NCBI GenBank assembly: GCA_025924435.1
Contig: JAICIL010000252.1
Coordinates: 1 to 6,689 of the forward strand
Length of the DNA stretch: 6,689 bases
Reading direction: 5' to 3'
Source of the DNA: Chloroflexia bacterium
Lineage (GTDB): Bacteria; Chloroflexota; Chloroflexia; Thermomicrobiales; JALYUS01
Translations under genes and position numbers: made by a program
Part shown: piece by piece, positions 1 to 5,873 of the stretch
How the letters are laid out: each line of letters opens with the position of its first letter
Position numbering within the stretch: the first letter of the stretch is position 1
Notes under the pieces: generated by a model
What the model was told of the DNA's origin: nothing
Databases searched by the model: none
What the model saw: the letters and a program-made list of their open reading frames with translations, nothing else

Positions 1-18
1 GGCAGGCTGAAGCCCGCC
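1..18. repeat. Short imperfect palindrome, possible dispersed repeat
   Basis: GGCAGGCTGAAGCCCGCC is nearly self-complementary: GGC pairs with GCC and GGCT with AGCC, with one A/C mismatch and only two bases between the halves. Its core (GCAGGCTG..AAGCCCGC) closely resembles the arms of the inverted repeat at 6643-6689, so the two may belong to one dispersed palindromic family. It lies about 55 bases past the stop of the M16 peptidase gene and could end that transcript, but no T-run is visible. The window edge may cut it. Confidence 0.45.
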
Positions 19-73
19 ACCACCATATCTGAAAATCTCTATCACAATTGGGCAGAGGCTCCGCGCTCCCCGG

Positions 74-1357
74 TTATGCGCCGATGAGGGCGCGGAAGCG
101 GCTGTCGTCCTCGTAGGGGCCGACGACGGCGAGATTGAGGCGTTCGGGCAGGAAGAGATCGCGGGCGAGGGCCTGCACATCCTCGATTGTCACGGCGTTG
201 TAGTGCGCGACGACGTCTTCCGGCGTGAGAATATCTCCCAGGAGCAATTCGCGCATGCCGATCCACGACGCGACCGGCGCGCTCCCTTCCAGCCCCATCA
301 AGAGGCTGCCCGTCACGTAGCGGCGGGCGCGCTCGAACTCGGTCGGCGTCACCGGTTCCCTCCGCAGGCGGACGAGTTCGTCGAGGATCGCCGTGACGGT
401 GTGCTCGGCGCGGTCGGGGTCCACGCCCGCGTAGATCGTCCCCCAGCCGACATCTACGAGCGTCGGGAAATAGGAGCCGACGTTGTAGGCGAGGCCGAGG
501 TCCTCGCGGATGCGCAGGAAGAGGCGGCTGCTCATCGTGCCGCCGAGGATGATGTGCAGCAGGTATTGCGCGTACTTGCGCGGGTCCGAGTAGGAAATCG
601 CCTGCACGGCGAGGCTCAGATTCGCCTGCTCGATCTCCCGGCCAATGAGCGCGACGCGCGGCTTCGTCTGCGACGGCGCAACGAACGGCACATCCGGCGG
701 TGCATCGCGCTTCGCGAGATCGCCGAAGGCTGCCGCCGCGAGCGCGACCACTTCATCATGGGCGACTTTCCCCGCCGCCGAGATCACCAGCCGCTCCGGC
801 GCGTAGCGCGTCGCGAGGAACGCGGTCAGGTCGTCCCGCGTCAGCCGCGCGACGGTCTCCTCGGAACCGGCAATCGGACGCCCAACCGCCGCGCCATCCC
901 AGACAAGATGGTCAATCAACTCGCCGACGACCTCATCCGGGATGTCGTTGATGCCCCGAATCTCCTCGGTGATGACCTCGCGCTCCTTCTCGACATCGTC
1001 GTCGCGGAAGAGCGAGCCGCGCAGCATGTCGGCCAGCACATCGAAGCCGATCGTGAGGGCGTCGTACGGCACGCGGACGGAGTACGAGGTCGTCTCGCGG
1101 CTCGTACCCGCGTCAATGTTGCCGCCGATGCCCTCAATCTCCTCGGTGATCGCGCTCGACTGCGGGCGGCGGGCCGTCCCCTTGAAGACCATGTGCTCGA
1201 TGAAGTGCGCGATGCCGGCCTGGTCGTCCGTCTCGTCGCGCGAGCCAACGCGATAGTTGACATGCAACGTCGCGGAGCGCACATGCTCCATGCTGCTCGT
1301 GACGACGCGGACGCCGTTCGGGAGCGTCGTCTTCCGGTACATCGGTTGGCTGCTCAA
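74..1357 (-). CDS. M16 family zinc metallopeptidase (M16B, processing-peptidase-like)
   Basis: The 427-residue protein belongs to the insulinase/pitrilysin superfamily. The inverted zinc motif HFIEH is at residues 51-55 (His51 and His55 bind zinc, Glu54 is the catalytic base). The third ligand is probably Glu131 in VITEEIRG, 76 residues after His55, the usual M16 spacing. The second domain keeps the Arg/Tyr pair around LRIREDLGLAYNVGS (280-295). At about 430 residues with two domains it fits the M16B type (mitochondrial processing peptidase beta, PqqL-like), which works as a dimer on short or unfolded peptides. No signal peptide is seen, so a cytoplasmic site is likely; the substrate is unknown. 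The start is TTG, preceded by GAGGAA at 1363-1368 with 5 bases between, and overlapping the pncC TGA stop (TTGA), which suggests translational coupling. An ATG five codons later (1342) is the alternative but has no comparable ribosome site. Family is certain; biological role is not. Confidence 0.95.
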   Translation of the reverse strand: MSSQPMYRKTTLPNGVRVVTSSMEHVRSATLHVNYRVGSRDETDDQAGIAHFIEHMVFKGTARRPQSSAITEEIEGIGGNIDAGTSRETTSYSVRVPYDALTIGFDVLADMLRGSLFRDDDVEKEREVITEEIRGINDIPDEVVGELIDHLVWDGAAVGRPIAGSEETVARLTRDDLTAFLATRYAPERLVISAAGKVAHDEVVALAAAAFGDLAKRDAPPDVPFVAPSQTKPRVALIGREIEQANLSLAVQAISYSDPRKYAQYLLHIILGGTMSSRLFLRIREDLGLAYNVGSYFPTLVDVGWGTIYAGVDPDRAEHTVTAILDELVRLRREPVTPTEFERARRYVTGSLLMGLEGSAPVASWIGMRELLLGDILTPEDVVAHYNAVTIEDVQALARDLFLPERLNLAVVGPYEDDSRFRALIGA

Positions 1358-1893
1358 TGGAGTTCCTCAAGATAGGCGCGAACGAGGCGGAGCGCCGCCT
1401 CAGCGGATGCCGTGACATTGGAAAGCCGGTCGCCGTCCCAGAGATACCGCCGACAGCGCTCCACCCCCTCGGCGGCGAGCGCGACGTAGACGAGACCGAC
1501 GGGCTTCGTCGGCGTCGCGCCCGTCGGCCCGGCGATGCCGGTCGTGGCGACGCCGATGTCCGCCCCGATCTTCCGGCGGGCACCGCGCGCCATCGCGAGC
1601 GCGACATCCACGCTCACCGCGCCGTACCGATCGAGCATCAGATCGGGCACGCCGAGCAGGCGATGCTTCGCGTCGTTGGAATACGAGACGATGCCGCCGA
1701 GGAAGTACGCGCTGCTGCCGCTCACGCCGGTGATGCGGGCCGCGACGAGGCCGCCGGTGCACGATTCCGCCGTGGCGATCGTGCGGCCGTGGCCGGTGAG
1801 GAGCGCGCCAACACCCGCATCTATCGCGTTGTCGTCGGGGGGATGGTCGTCGGTCGCGGCGGTGCGCCCATAGAGGGCGCGGACAGTATCCAT
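1354..1893 (-). CDS. pncC: Nicotinamide-nucleotide amidohydrolase (stand-alone CinA C-terminal domain)
   Basis: The 179-residue protein has the CinA C-terminal family signatures: TAESCTGGLVAARIT (41-55) with the presumed nucleophile Ser44, GGIVSYSNDAK (66-76), YGAVS (90-94) and TTGIAGPTGATPTKPVG (117-133). Characterised members deamidate nicotinamide mononucleotide to nicotinic acid mononucleotide and ammonia, recycling the by-product of NAD-dependent DNA ligase into NAD synthesis. The N-terminal MoCF-like domain of full-length CinA is absent, as in E. coli PncC. About 20 poorly conserved residues precede the domain. ATG at 1893 was chosen because the 50-codon in-frame extension upstream is unlike the family and a good -10 element lies just before this ATG. 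There is no ribosome site, which fits a leaderless mRNA. The stop overlaps the start of the M16 gene, so the two are probably one operon. The reaction is assigned by family. Confidence 0.92.
   Translation of the reverse strand: MDTVRALYGRTAATDDHPPDDNAIDAGVGALLTGHGRTIATAESCTGGLVAARITGVSGSSAYFLGGIVSYSNDAKHRLLGVPDLMLDRYGAVSVDVALAMARGARRKIGADIGVATTGIAGPTGATPTKPVGLVYVALAAEGVERCRRYLWDGDRLSNVTASAEAALRLVRAYLEELH
1363..1368 (-). promoter_or_regulatory. Ribosome binding site deciding the TTG start of the M16 gene
   Basis: GAGGAA on the minus strand lies 5 bases before the TTG at 1357. It sits inside the last codons of pncC, so ribosomes finishing pncC could re-initiate. The ATG at 1342 has no such element. 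Confidence 0.6.
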
Positions 1894-1901
1894 GATCGGG
1901 G

Positions 1902-1910
1902 AGTATATCA
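1902..1910 (-). promoter_or_regulatory. Extended -10 promoter for pncC, probable leaderless start
   Basis: TGATATACT on the minus strand matches an extended -10 (TGnTATAnT). Only 8 bases separate it from the pncC ATG at 1893, so transcription should start within about two bases of the ATG. No convincing -35 hexamer lies 15-18 bases upstream, which an extended -10 can tolerate. No Shine-Dalgarno sequence fits between. The call rests on motif and spacing only. Confidence 0.5.
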
Positions 1911-1958
1911 GAAGGGGCCGGGGGTTAGGTTCCTTCTCCGATCTATCGCGCGAGAATA

Positions 1959-1987
1959 TTGTCAAGTTGGCAGCCGTCTGGTAGGGT
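1959..1987 (+). promoter_or_regulatory. Candidate sigma-70-type promoter of the subtilase gene
   Basis: TTGTCA (1959-1964), a 17-base spacer and TAGGGT (1982-1987) are a reasonable -35/-10 pair. Transcription would start near 1994, giving a leader of about 55 bases before the GTG at 2049. It diverges from the pncC promoter, with the two -10 elements about 75 bases apart. Confidence 0.45.
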
Positions 1988-2034
1988 TCCATCGGGTAGG
2001 AAACACGCGTTCCCGTGCGGTTGCGCTTCCGAAG

Positions 2035-2048
2035 AAAGGACAACAGGA
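2035..2048 (+). promoter_or_regulatory. Ribosome binding site of the subtilase gene
   Basis: AAAGGA (2035-2040) stands 8 bases before the GTG at 2049. A second purine run, CAGGAG (2044-2049), stands 8 bases before another in-frame GTG at 2058. Both support a start here rather than at the far-upstream TTG (1959), and both place the signal peptide at the protein N-terminus. Confidence 0.55.
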
Positions 2049-4052
2049 GTGGTTCGTGTGCGCCTTCGGGTGACGGCGTTCACCGCGCTCGTGCTCGTTT
2101 TCGGCATCCTCTTTCCGGTCGGCGCGCTGGCGAGTGCGCCCACGCCAACGTCGCACCTCATCGAAGCGCTCGATCCCTTCGCGCGCGATCACGTCCCCGG
2201 CTCGCTCCTCGTCGCGCTCAATGCCGCGACCGCGCCGACGGTGCATCTGAGCGACACCGATACGCTCATCCATCTCCAAGCGGCGAGCAGTTATGAGGAG
2301 CGCACAAGCCCGACCGAAGAACGGGAGACCTATGCCCGGCTGCTCGCCGATCCGCGCGTCGCGTCGGTCGAGCCGAACTACCGCATGCATGCCATGCAGG
2401 TCCCGAACGATCCCTTTTACGCGCGCGAGTATTGGACGCGAAGCGTCAACCTGGAACCGGCGTGGGACACTACCACCGGCTCGCCGGGCGTCGTCGTCGG
2501 CGTCGTGGATTCGGGCGTCTATCCCGATCATCCCGACCTCAGGGGGCGGCTGCTGCCCGGATATAATTTCGTGGATAACAACACCAATCCGATGGACGAT
2601 TCATCGTCCCAGCACGGGACGATTGTCAGCGTCCTCGCCGCCGGGCGCGGGAACGACGGCGTCGGCGAGGCGGGCGCGGCGTGGGACGTGAAGATTCTCC
2701 CCGTCAAGGTGATCAACAGCGTGGGCGATGGCAATAGCGGCGCGGTCGCCAACGGCATCCACTGGGCGACCGATCACGGCGCGACCGTGATCAATCTCAG
2801 CCTCGGTGGGCCGGATTTCTCGCAGTCGGTGGCGCGCGAGATCGGCTACGCGCGGTCGAGGAATGTCACGATCGTGACGGCGGCGGGCAACGAGCCGTCG
2901 GAACGCGACTATCCCGCCGACGATCAGAATGTCATCACGGTCGGCGCATCGGACGAGAGCAACAACCCGGCCGATTTCACCTCCACCGTGAACAAGGTGG
3001 ACCTCGCCGCGCCCGGCGTCAAGATCGCCGCCTACCTGCCGGAGAAGAGCACGGACCTGTACGTGACCTCCGGCACCTCATTCTCCGCGCCGATCGTCAC
3101 GGGTATTGTCGCGCTGATGCAGAGCGTGAAGCCCGGCCTCCGACAGGAAGACGCCCTGACCATCCTCAAAACCACCGCGCGCGACATCGGCACGCCCGGC
3201 CCCGATCCGCAATCCGGCGCGGGCCTCGTGGATGCCGCGCGAGCCGTCAAGGCGGCGCAGGGCGGCGGTGTCGCGACGCAGCAAGCAGGCCCGCCGCCCT
3301 ACGCCGCGACCTACAATCGTTACGACGGCCCCGTCCTCTCTGGCGCGGTGCAACGCGGCTTCATCTGGGGGCCGCAGGTGAACAGCAACCGCGTCGAAGC
3401 GTACACCGATGCGCCGGCCGGGCAGCGCCTGGTCTGGTATTTCGACAAGGGCCGCCTGGAGTTGACCAATCCGCAAACCGGCCAGATCACGAGCGGCCTG
3501 CTCGTCAATGAATTGGTCACCGGGCAGATTCAGACGGGCGACGCGGCCCGCGAGACTCGCGCGCCCGCGGCGGTCGCCGTCGCCGGTGACGCCGGTGCGC
3601 CGGGGGCGATCACCTACGCGACGCTGAACGGCGTGCGCGCCGCCGCGCCGCGCGCCGTCGGCAGCCCGATCACCGAGCAACTGCAACCGACCGGCGCGTT
3701 GACGACCGCGACGAGCGGCGATGCCACGGGCGTGACGACCGCCGCATTCATCCGGGAGACGAACCACGCCGTCGCCTCCGTCTTCTGGCAATATCTGAAC
3801 AGCACGGGCATCACGATCCAGAACGGGCAGGCGGTCAACGGCCCGCTCTTCGACCCGACCTTCTTCGTCGTCGGCCTGCCGATCACCGAGGCATACTGGA
3901 CGACCGCGACCGTTGGCGGCGTCAGCAGGACCGTCCTCGTGCAGGCCTTCGAGCGGCGCGTGCTCACCTACACACCGAGCAACCCGGACCCTTTCAAGGT
4001 CGAGATGGGCAACGTCGGCCAGCACTACGTCGCGTGGCGGTACGGGGGGTAG
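2049..4052 (+). CDS. Secreted subtilisin-like serine protease (S8) with a Chloroflexota-type C-terminal module
   Basis: The 667-residue protein starts with a signal peptide: basic VRVRLR, a hydrophobic stretch about residues 9-25, and a probable cut after GALA (residue 28). Residues about 33-120 look like a propeptide of the I9/fervidolysin type, with LLADPRVASVEPNYRM at 98-113 just before the mature domain. The S8 catalytic domain (about 121-405) has all key residues: Asp154 (GVVDSGVYPDHP), His189 (SSQHGT), oxyanion Asn281 (TAAGNEP) and Ser344 (SGTSFSAP). It should be an active exported endopeptidase that removes its own propeptide. After a Gly/Pro-rich linker (about 404-418) comes a module of about 250 residues with motifs YNRYDGPV, IWGPQ, WYFDKGRLE, TSGLLVNEL, VLVQAFERRVLTYTP and VEMGNVGQHYVAWRYG. 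I recall it in many secreted Chloroflexota proteins on unrelated partners; its function is unknown to me. GTG at 2058 would shorten the protein by three residues. The gene converges on the hydrolase gene. Confidence 0.93.
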   Translation: MVRVRLRVTAFTALVLVFGILFPVGALASAPTPTSHLIEALDPFARDHVPGSLLVALNAATAPTVHLSDTDTLIHLQAASSYEERTSPTEERETYARLLADPRVASVEPNYRMHAMQVPNDPFYAREYWTRSVNLEPAWDTTTGSPGVVVGVVDSGVYPDHPDLRGRLLPGYNFVDNNTNPMDDSSSQHGTIVSVLAAGRGNDGVGEAGAAWDVKILPVKVINSVGDGNSGAVANGIHWATDHGATVINLSLGGPDFSQSVAREIGYARSRNVTIVTAAGNEPSERDYPADDQNVITVGASDESNNPADFTSTVNKVDLAAPGVKIAAYLPEKSTDLYVTSGTSFSAPIVTGIVALMQSVKPGLRQEDALTILKTTARDIGTPGPDPQSGAGLVDAARAVKAAQGGGVATQQAGPPPYAATYNRYDGPVLSGAVQRGFIWGPQVNSNRVEAYTDAPAGQRLVWYFDKGRLELTNPQTGQITSGLLVNELVTGQIQTGDAARETRAPAAVAVAGDAGAPGAITYATLNGVRAAAPRAVGSPITEQLQPTGALTTATSGDATGVTTAAFIRETNHAVASVFWQYLNSTGITIQNGQAVNGPLFDPTFFVVGLPITEAYWTTATVGGVSRTVLVQAFERRVLTYTPSNPDPFKVEMGNVGQHYVAWRYGG

Positions 4053-4079
4053 TCAGAAACGAGAGCGGCAGTGCGTAGC

Positions 4080-4164
4080 GAGCGATGCGGAATGGGACAT
4101 CCGCCTTCGTCGAACATTGACCGATTCGTCCCTTCTGATTACCGACTACTCTCTACTGGCTACT
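4080..4164. repeat. Degenerate 7-base tandem repeat in the convergent spacer
   Basis: From 4120 to 4164 the sequence moves in a 7-base period: ACCGATT, CGTCCCT, TCTGATT, ACCGACT, ACTCTCT, ACTGGCT, ACT. Read on the minus strand, the unit nearest the hydrolase gene begins with that gene's TAG stop (TAGCCAG, TAGAGAG, TAGTCGG, TAATCAG). A weaker set, GAGCGAT, GCGGAAT, GGGACAT (4080-4100), resembles the GAGCAAT units of the element at 4948-5079. The subtilase stop itself reads TAGTCAG (4050-4056), which matches the same unit. No clear rho-independent terminator is visible; the best stem is only GCGGA/TCCGC at 4087-4105. Confidence 0.55.
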
Positions 4165-4936
4165 CCGGAATCTCCACGCGCAAGCCGTCGTAGGCGAAAT
4201 GGACGCCGGGCGGGAGTTTGGCGTCGTCCTCGGCGTGCAGGACATCGTCGCTCATGTGCGTGAGGTAGGCGCGCCGCGGCTGCACGTCCGCGATCACCGC
4301 GAGCGCTTCGGCGATGCTGAGATGCACCGGGTGGGGGCGCTCGCGGAGCGCGTTGAGGACGAGCAGATCAAGCCCGCGCAATGAATCGCGCGCGGCGGAC
4401 GGCACCTGCGCGGCGTCCGTGACGTACGCGAATCGCCCGAACCGGAAGCCGAGGACGGTCGCGCGACCGTGCGGCACCGCAACGGGCACGATCTCGTGGC
4501 CGTTGATCGCGAACGGGCCGTCAATGCGGTGCAGCGAGAGGGCGGGTTTCCCGCCGAAAAAGGGCAGCGGCGGTTCATCGAAGATGTAGGCGAACCGCTG
4601 ATGGAACGCCGCTTCCACCGCCGCGTCCGCATAGACCGGGATTGTTTGCTGCTGGATCGCATTGAAGGCGCGCATGTCGTCCAGACCGGCGGTGTGATCG
4701 GCGTGCGCGTGGGTGAAGAGGACGGCGTCCACATGCGCCATCCCGGCGGCGAGTGCCTGCAACCGCAACTCCGGCGAGGTGTCAATCAGGAGGTCGGCGC
4801 CATCCGCGAACCGGATCCACACCGAGCAGCGGGTCCGCCGGTCGCGCGGATCGTCGGACTCGCTCGCGCGGCTGATCCGACCGATCACCGGGACGCCCGT
4901 GGAGGTTCCGGTGCCGAGAAACGTCAGCGTGGCCAC
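4160..4936 (-). CDS. PhnP-like metallo-beta-lactamase-fold hydrolase
   Basis: The 258-residue product opens with LTFLGTGTSTGVPVIG (residues 4-19), typical of the PhnP-type branch of the MBL fold. It carries the dinuclear metal site THAHADH (75-81: His76, His78, Asp80, His81), with His156 (VPHG), Asp174 (YVTDAA) and His227 (LTHMSDD) as further ligands. E. coli PhnP is a cyclic ribose-phosphate phosphodiesterase of phosphonate breakdown; no phn genes are seen here, so the substrate is open. Members I remember have a GCxCxxC metal-binding loop after GVPVIG; here the three cysteines are Arg20, Ser22 and Ser25, while the following DPRDRRTR is kept. GTG at 4936 was chosen because VATLTFLGTG matches family N-termini; GTG at 4942 is equally possible, and no ribosome site is visible at either. 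The in-frame extension up to 5050 is repeat sequence, not protein. The TAG stop is the first base triplet of a 7-base repeat tract. Confidence 0.88.
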   Translation of the reverse strand: MATLTFLGTGTSTGVPVIGRISRASESDDPRDRRTRCSVWIRFADGADLLIDTSPELRLQALAAGMAHVDAVLFTHAHADHTAGLDDMRAFNAIQQQTIPVYADAAVEAAFHQRFAYIFDEPPLPFFGGKPALSLHRIDGPFAINGHEIVPVAVPHGRATVLGFRFGRFAYVTDAAQVPSAARDSLRGLDLLVLNALRERPHPVHLSIAEALAVIADVQPRRAYLTHMSDDVLHAEDDAKLPPGVHFAYDGLRVEIPE

Positions 4937-4947
4937 GCACACACCGC

Positions 4948-5079
4948 AGCAATGAGCAATGAGCAATGGGCAATGAGTATTCGGTGGACGGAACCCGGAA
5001 AAGCACCATCCCGGTTCCTGGCATTCGATACTCGACCTGCCGCCCTCCACTCATCGCTCATTGCTCTTTGCTCATTGCT
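4948..5079. repeat. 132-bp inverted-repeat element built from 7-base units
   Basis: The left arm 4948-4977 is about four copies of a 7-base unit (GCAATGA, GCAATGA, GCAATGG, GCAATGA). The right arm 5050-5079 is its inverted copy, matching at 27 of 30 positions. The 72-base middle has further partial symmetry: GGAACCCGG near 4991 against CCCGGTTCC near 5012, and GAGTAT at 4975-4980 against ATACTC near 5029. As RNA or single-stranded DNA it could fold into one long imperfect hairpin. It fills the space between two co-directional genes, supplies most of the marR TAG stop codon, and ends 6-12 bases from the hydrolase start. No transposase or flanking target duplication is evident. It could be a MITE-like element, a repeat expanded by slippage, or a processing/termination hairpin. 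Confidence 0.75.
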
Positions 5080-5536
5080 AATCCGCCGCGACACTGGCCG
5101 GGCCGCCGATCACCTCTTCGAGCCGCTTGAGCGCGCGCGCGAGGTCGGTCTGCTCCTGCGCGTTGAGGCCGCCGATAATCCGCGTCAGTTCTTCGTCGCT
5201 GCGGTGGCGCAGCCGCTCCATCAATTGCTCGCCCTTCGGCGTCAGCACATTGAGGACGACGCGGCGATCCGACGGATCATCCTCGCGCCGAACGAGGTCC
5301 TGCCGCACGAGCCGGTCCACGATGCCCGTGATCGTCGGGGTCGAGACGTTCAGATGCCGCGCGAGGATGCCAACCCTGAGCGCGCCATTCTCTCGCAGCA
5401 GCATGAGCACTTTCATCTGCGGCATGGTAACATCGAGATCCATCCACGCGCCGCTCGCGTCGCCGGTCACACGGGTGATGATCGCGCGGAGCGATTGCAC
5501 GATTTCCTGAGCCTTTGGGGTTGATCGCGTCGCCAT
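5078..5536 (-). CDS. MarR family transcriptional regulator
   Basis: The 152-residue protein has the MarR layout: N-terminal dimerisation helix (about 8-24), MPQMKVLMLL (38-47), the helix-turn-helix with recognition helix STPTITGIVDRLVRQ (65-79), the wing REDDPSDRRVVLNVLTPKG (85-102) with the conserved Asp-x-Arg pattern, and a C-terminal helical dimer region (103-145). Such proteins bind short palindromes as dimers and usually repress their own gene and neighbours, released by small phenolic ligands or oxidation. There are no cysteines, so thiol oxidation sensing is unlikely. ATG at 5536 has a strong ribosome site GAGGAG 8 bases upstream. The gene is followed on the same strand by the MBL hydrolase, with the repeat element between them; the last residues (AAD) end in a TAG that overlaps the repeat. 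The ligand and regulon cannot be told from the sequence. Confidence 0.93.
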   Translation of the reverse strand: MATRSTPKAQEIVQSLRAIITRVTGDASGAWMDLDVTMPQMKVLMLLRENGALRVGILARHLNVSTPTITGIVDRLVRQDLVRREDDPSDRRVVLNVLTPKGEQLMERLRHRSDEELTRIIGGLNAQEQTDLARALKRLEEVIGGPASVAAD

Positions 5537-5544
5537 TGGTCAAA

Positions 5545-5550
5545 CTCCTC
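5545..5550 (-). promoter_or_regulatory. Ribosome binding site of the MarR gene
   Basis: GAGGAG on the minus strand, 8 bases before the ATG at 5536, is a near-consensus Shine-Dalgarno sequence and fixes the start. It contrasts with pncC and the 5874 gene, which have none. Confidence 0.7.
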
Positions 5551-5573
5551 TAATCTACGAGACCCACTCCCCA

Positions 5574-5614
5574 CAGTGGCACTGAAGATAGCCTGAGACG
5601 CTACGACGAAACAA
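5574..5614 (-). promoter_or_regulatory. Candidate proximal marR promoter with an overlapping dyad
   Basis: On the minus strand TTGTTT (5609-5614), an 18-base spacer and TATCTT (5585-5590) form a possible promoter starting near 5578. The perfect dyad CAGTG-G-CACTG (5574-5584) would lie on the start site, a usual place for a self-repressing MarR operator. The dyad is short for a MarR site (usually 16-20 bases), so the operator role is tentative. Confidence 0.3.
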
Positions 5615-5669
5615 ATGTTCAGTACAACGCGAGTACCATATGCGTCTTCAGCAACTACGCACATAGATT

Positions 5670-5698
5670 GTTATATCACACGAAAAACACACACGCAA
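5670..5698 (-). promoter_or_regulatory. Candidate distal marR promoter
   Basis: On the minus strand TTGCGT (5693-5698), a 17-base spacer and TATAAC (5670-5675), preceded by TGA to give an extended -10, make the best promoter match in the spacer. Transcription would start near 5663, giving a leader of about 125 bases before the marR ATG. It lies in the AT-richest part of the window. Confidence 0.45.
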
Positions 5699-5840
5699 TA
5701 GATGGAATCGCACCGGGCGCGCGAGCGGCGTTGCGCGGATTGCTTCGCTCGTCGTAAGCAGAAGGCGGGCACGAGCAGTATCGGGGGAGAGAAGGGCGTC
5801 GCCCGTGTTCGGATCGCGCGCGTTCCATCGCGCGGCGGCG
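5699..5840. other. Remainder of the divergent spacer, no gene seen
   Basis: The marR to 5874 spacer is 337 bases. Apart from the promoter candidates, 5699-5840 holds no supported gene or tRNA. Two short stems compete for the same bases on the plus strand: GAGCG with CGCTC, and GCTCGT with ACGAGC (within about 5725-5780). A small GGGC/GCCC stem follows near 5795. No transcript start is evident for this stretch, so a small RNA is possible but unsupported. Confidence 0.3.
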
Positions 5841-5868
5841 TTGACGCACCGCGAAAGCGTGCTACGCT
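5841..5868 (+). promoter_or_regulatory. Promoter of the HTH gene, probable leaderless start
   Basis: TTGACG (5841-5846), a 16-base spacer and TACGCT (5863-5868), preceded by TGC to give an extended -10, form a good sigma-70-type promoter. Only 5 bases lie between the -10 and the ATG at 5874, so the A of ATG would be at or next to +1. No ribosome site can fit. This decides the start of the gene over the GTG at 5805, which lies upstream of the promoter. Confidence 0.55.
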
Positions 5869-5873
5869 TGACG

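Noticed and set aside
203..1375. Long plus-strand open frame of 390 codons opposite the M16 gene
   Set aside because: It is an antisense shadow in GC-rich DNA: Arg/Ala/Asp-rich, no recognisable domain, and fully covered by a certain gene.
1894..2043. 50-codon upstream extension of pncC
   Set aside because: It runs through the divergent promoter region, is unlike the family, and a -10 element lies inside it just before ATG 1893.
1959..2048. TTG start at 1959 for the subtilase
   Set aside because: It would add 30 residues before a clear signal peptide, has no ribosome site, and its TTG is part of the candidate -35 element.
3078..4025. 315-codon minus-strand open frame opposite the subtilase
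   Set aside because: It is low-complexity Arg/Gly/Ala sequence without motifs, opposite conserved subtilase and C-terminal module codons.
4937..5050. In-frame 38-residue N-terminal extension of the MBL hydrolase from 5050
   Set aside because: It is the translation of the inverted 7-base repeat element and its middle, and lies outside the family's usual N-terminus (LTFLGTGTS).
4948..5079. CRISPR-like array
   Set aside because: Units are 7 bases, contiguous and inverted between arms, with no unique spacers and no cas genes.
4160..5536. Phosphonate-degradation or defence locus around the PhnP-like protein and MarR
   Set aside because: No other phn, nuclease, ATPase or effector genes are present; one MBL hydrolase beside a MarR gene is not enough.
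5720..5805. Competing stems resembling an attenuator or small RNA upstream of the HTH gene
   Set aside because: The stems are short (5-6 bp), expected by chance in GC-rich DNA, and lie upstream of the only promoter seen on that strand.
5805..5873. Upstream GTG start for the HTH regulator
   Set aside because: The promoter TTGACG-16-TACGCT lies downstream of it, and the extra residues show no domain.
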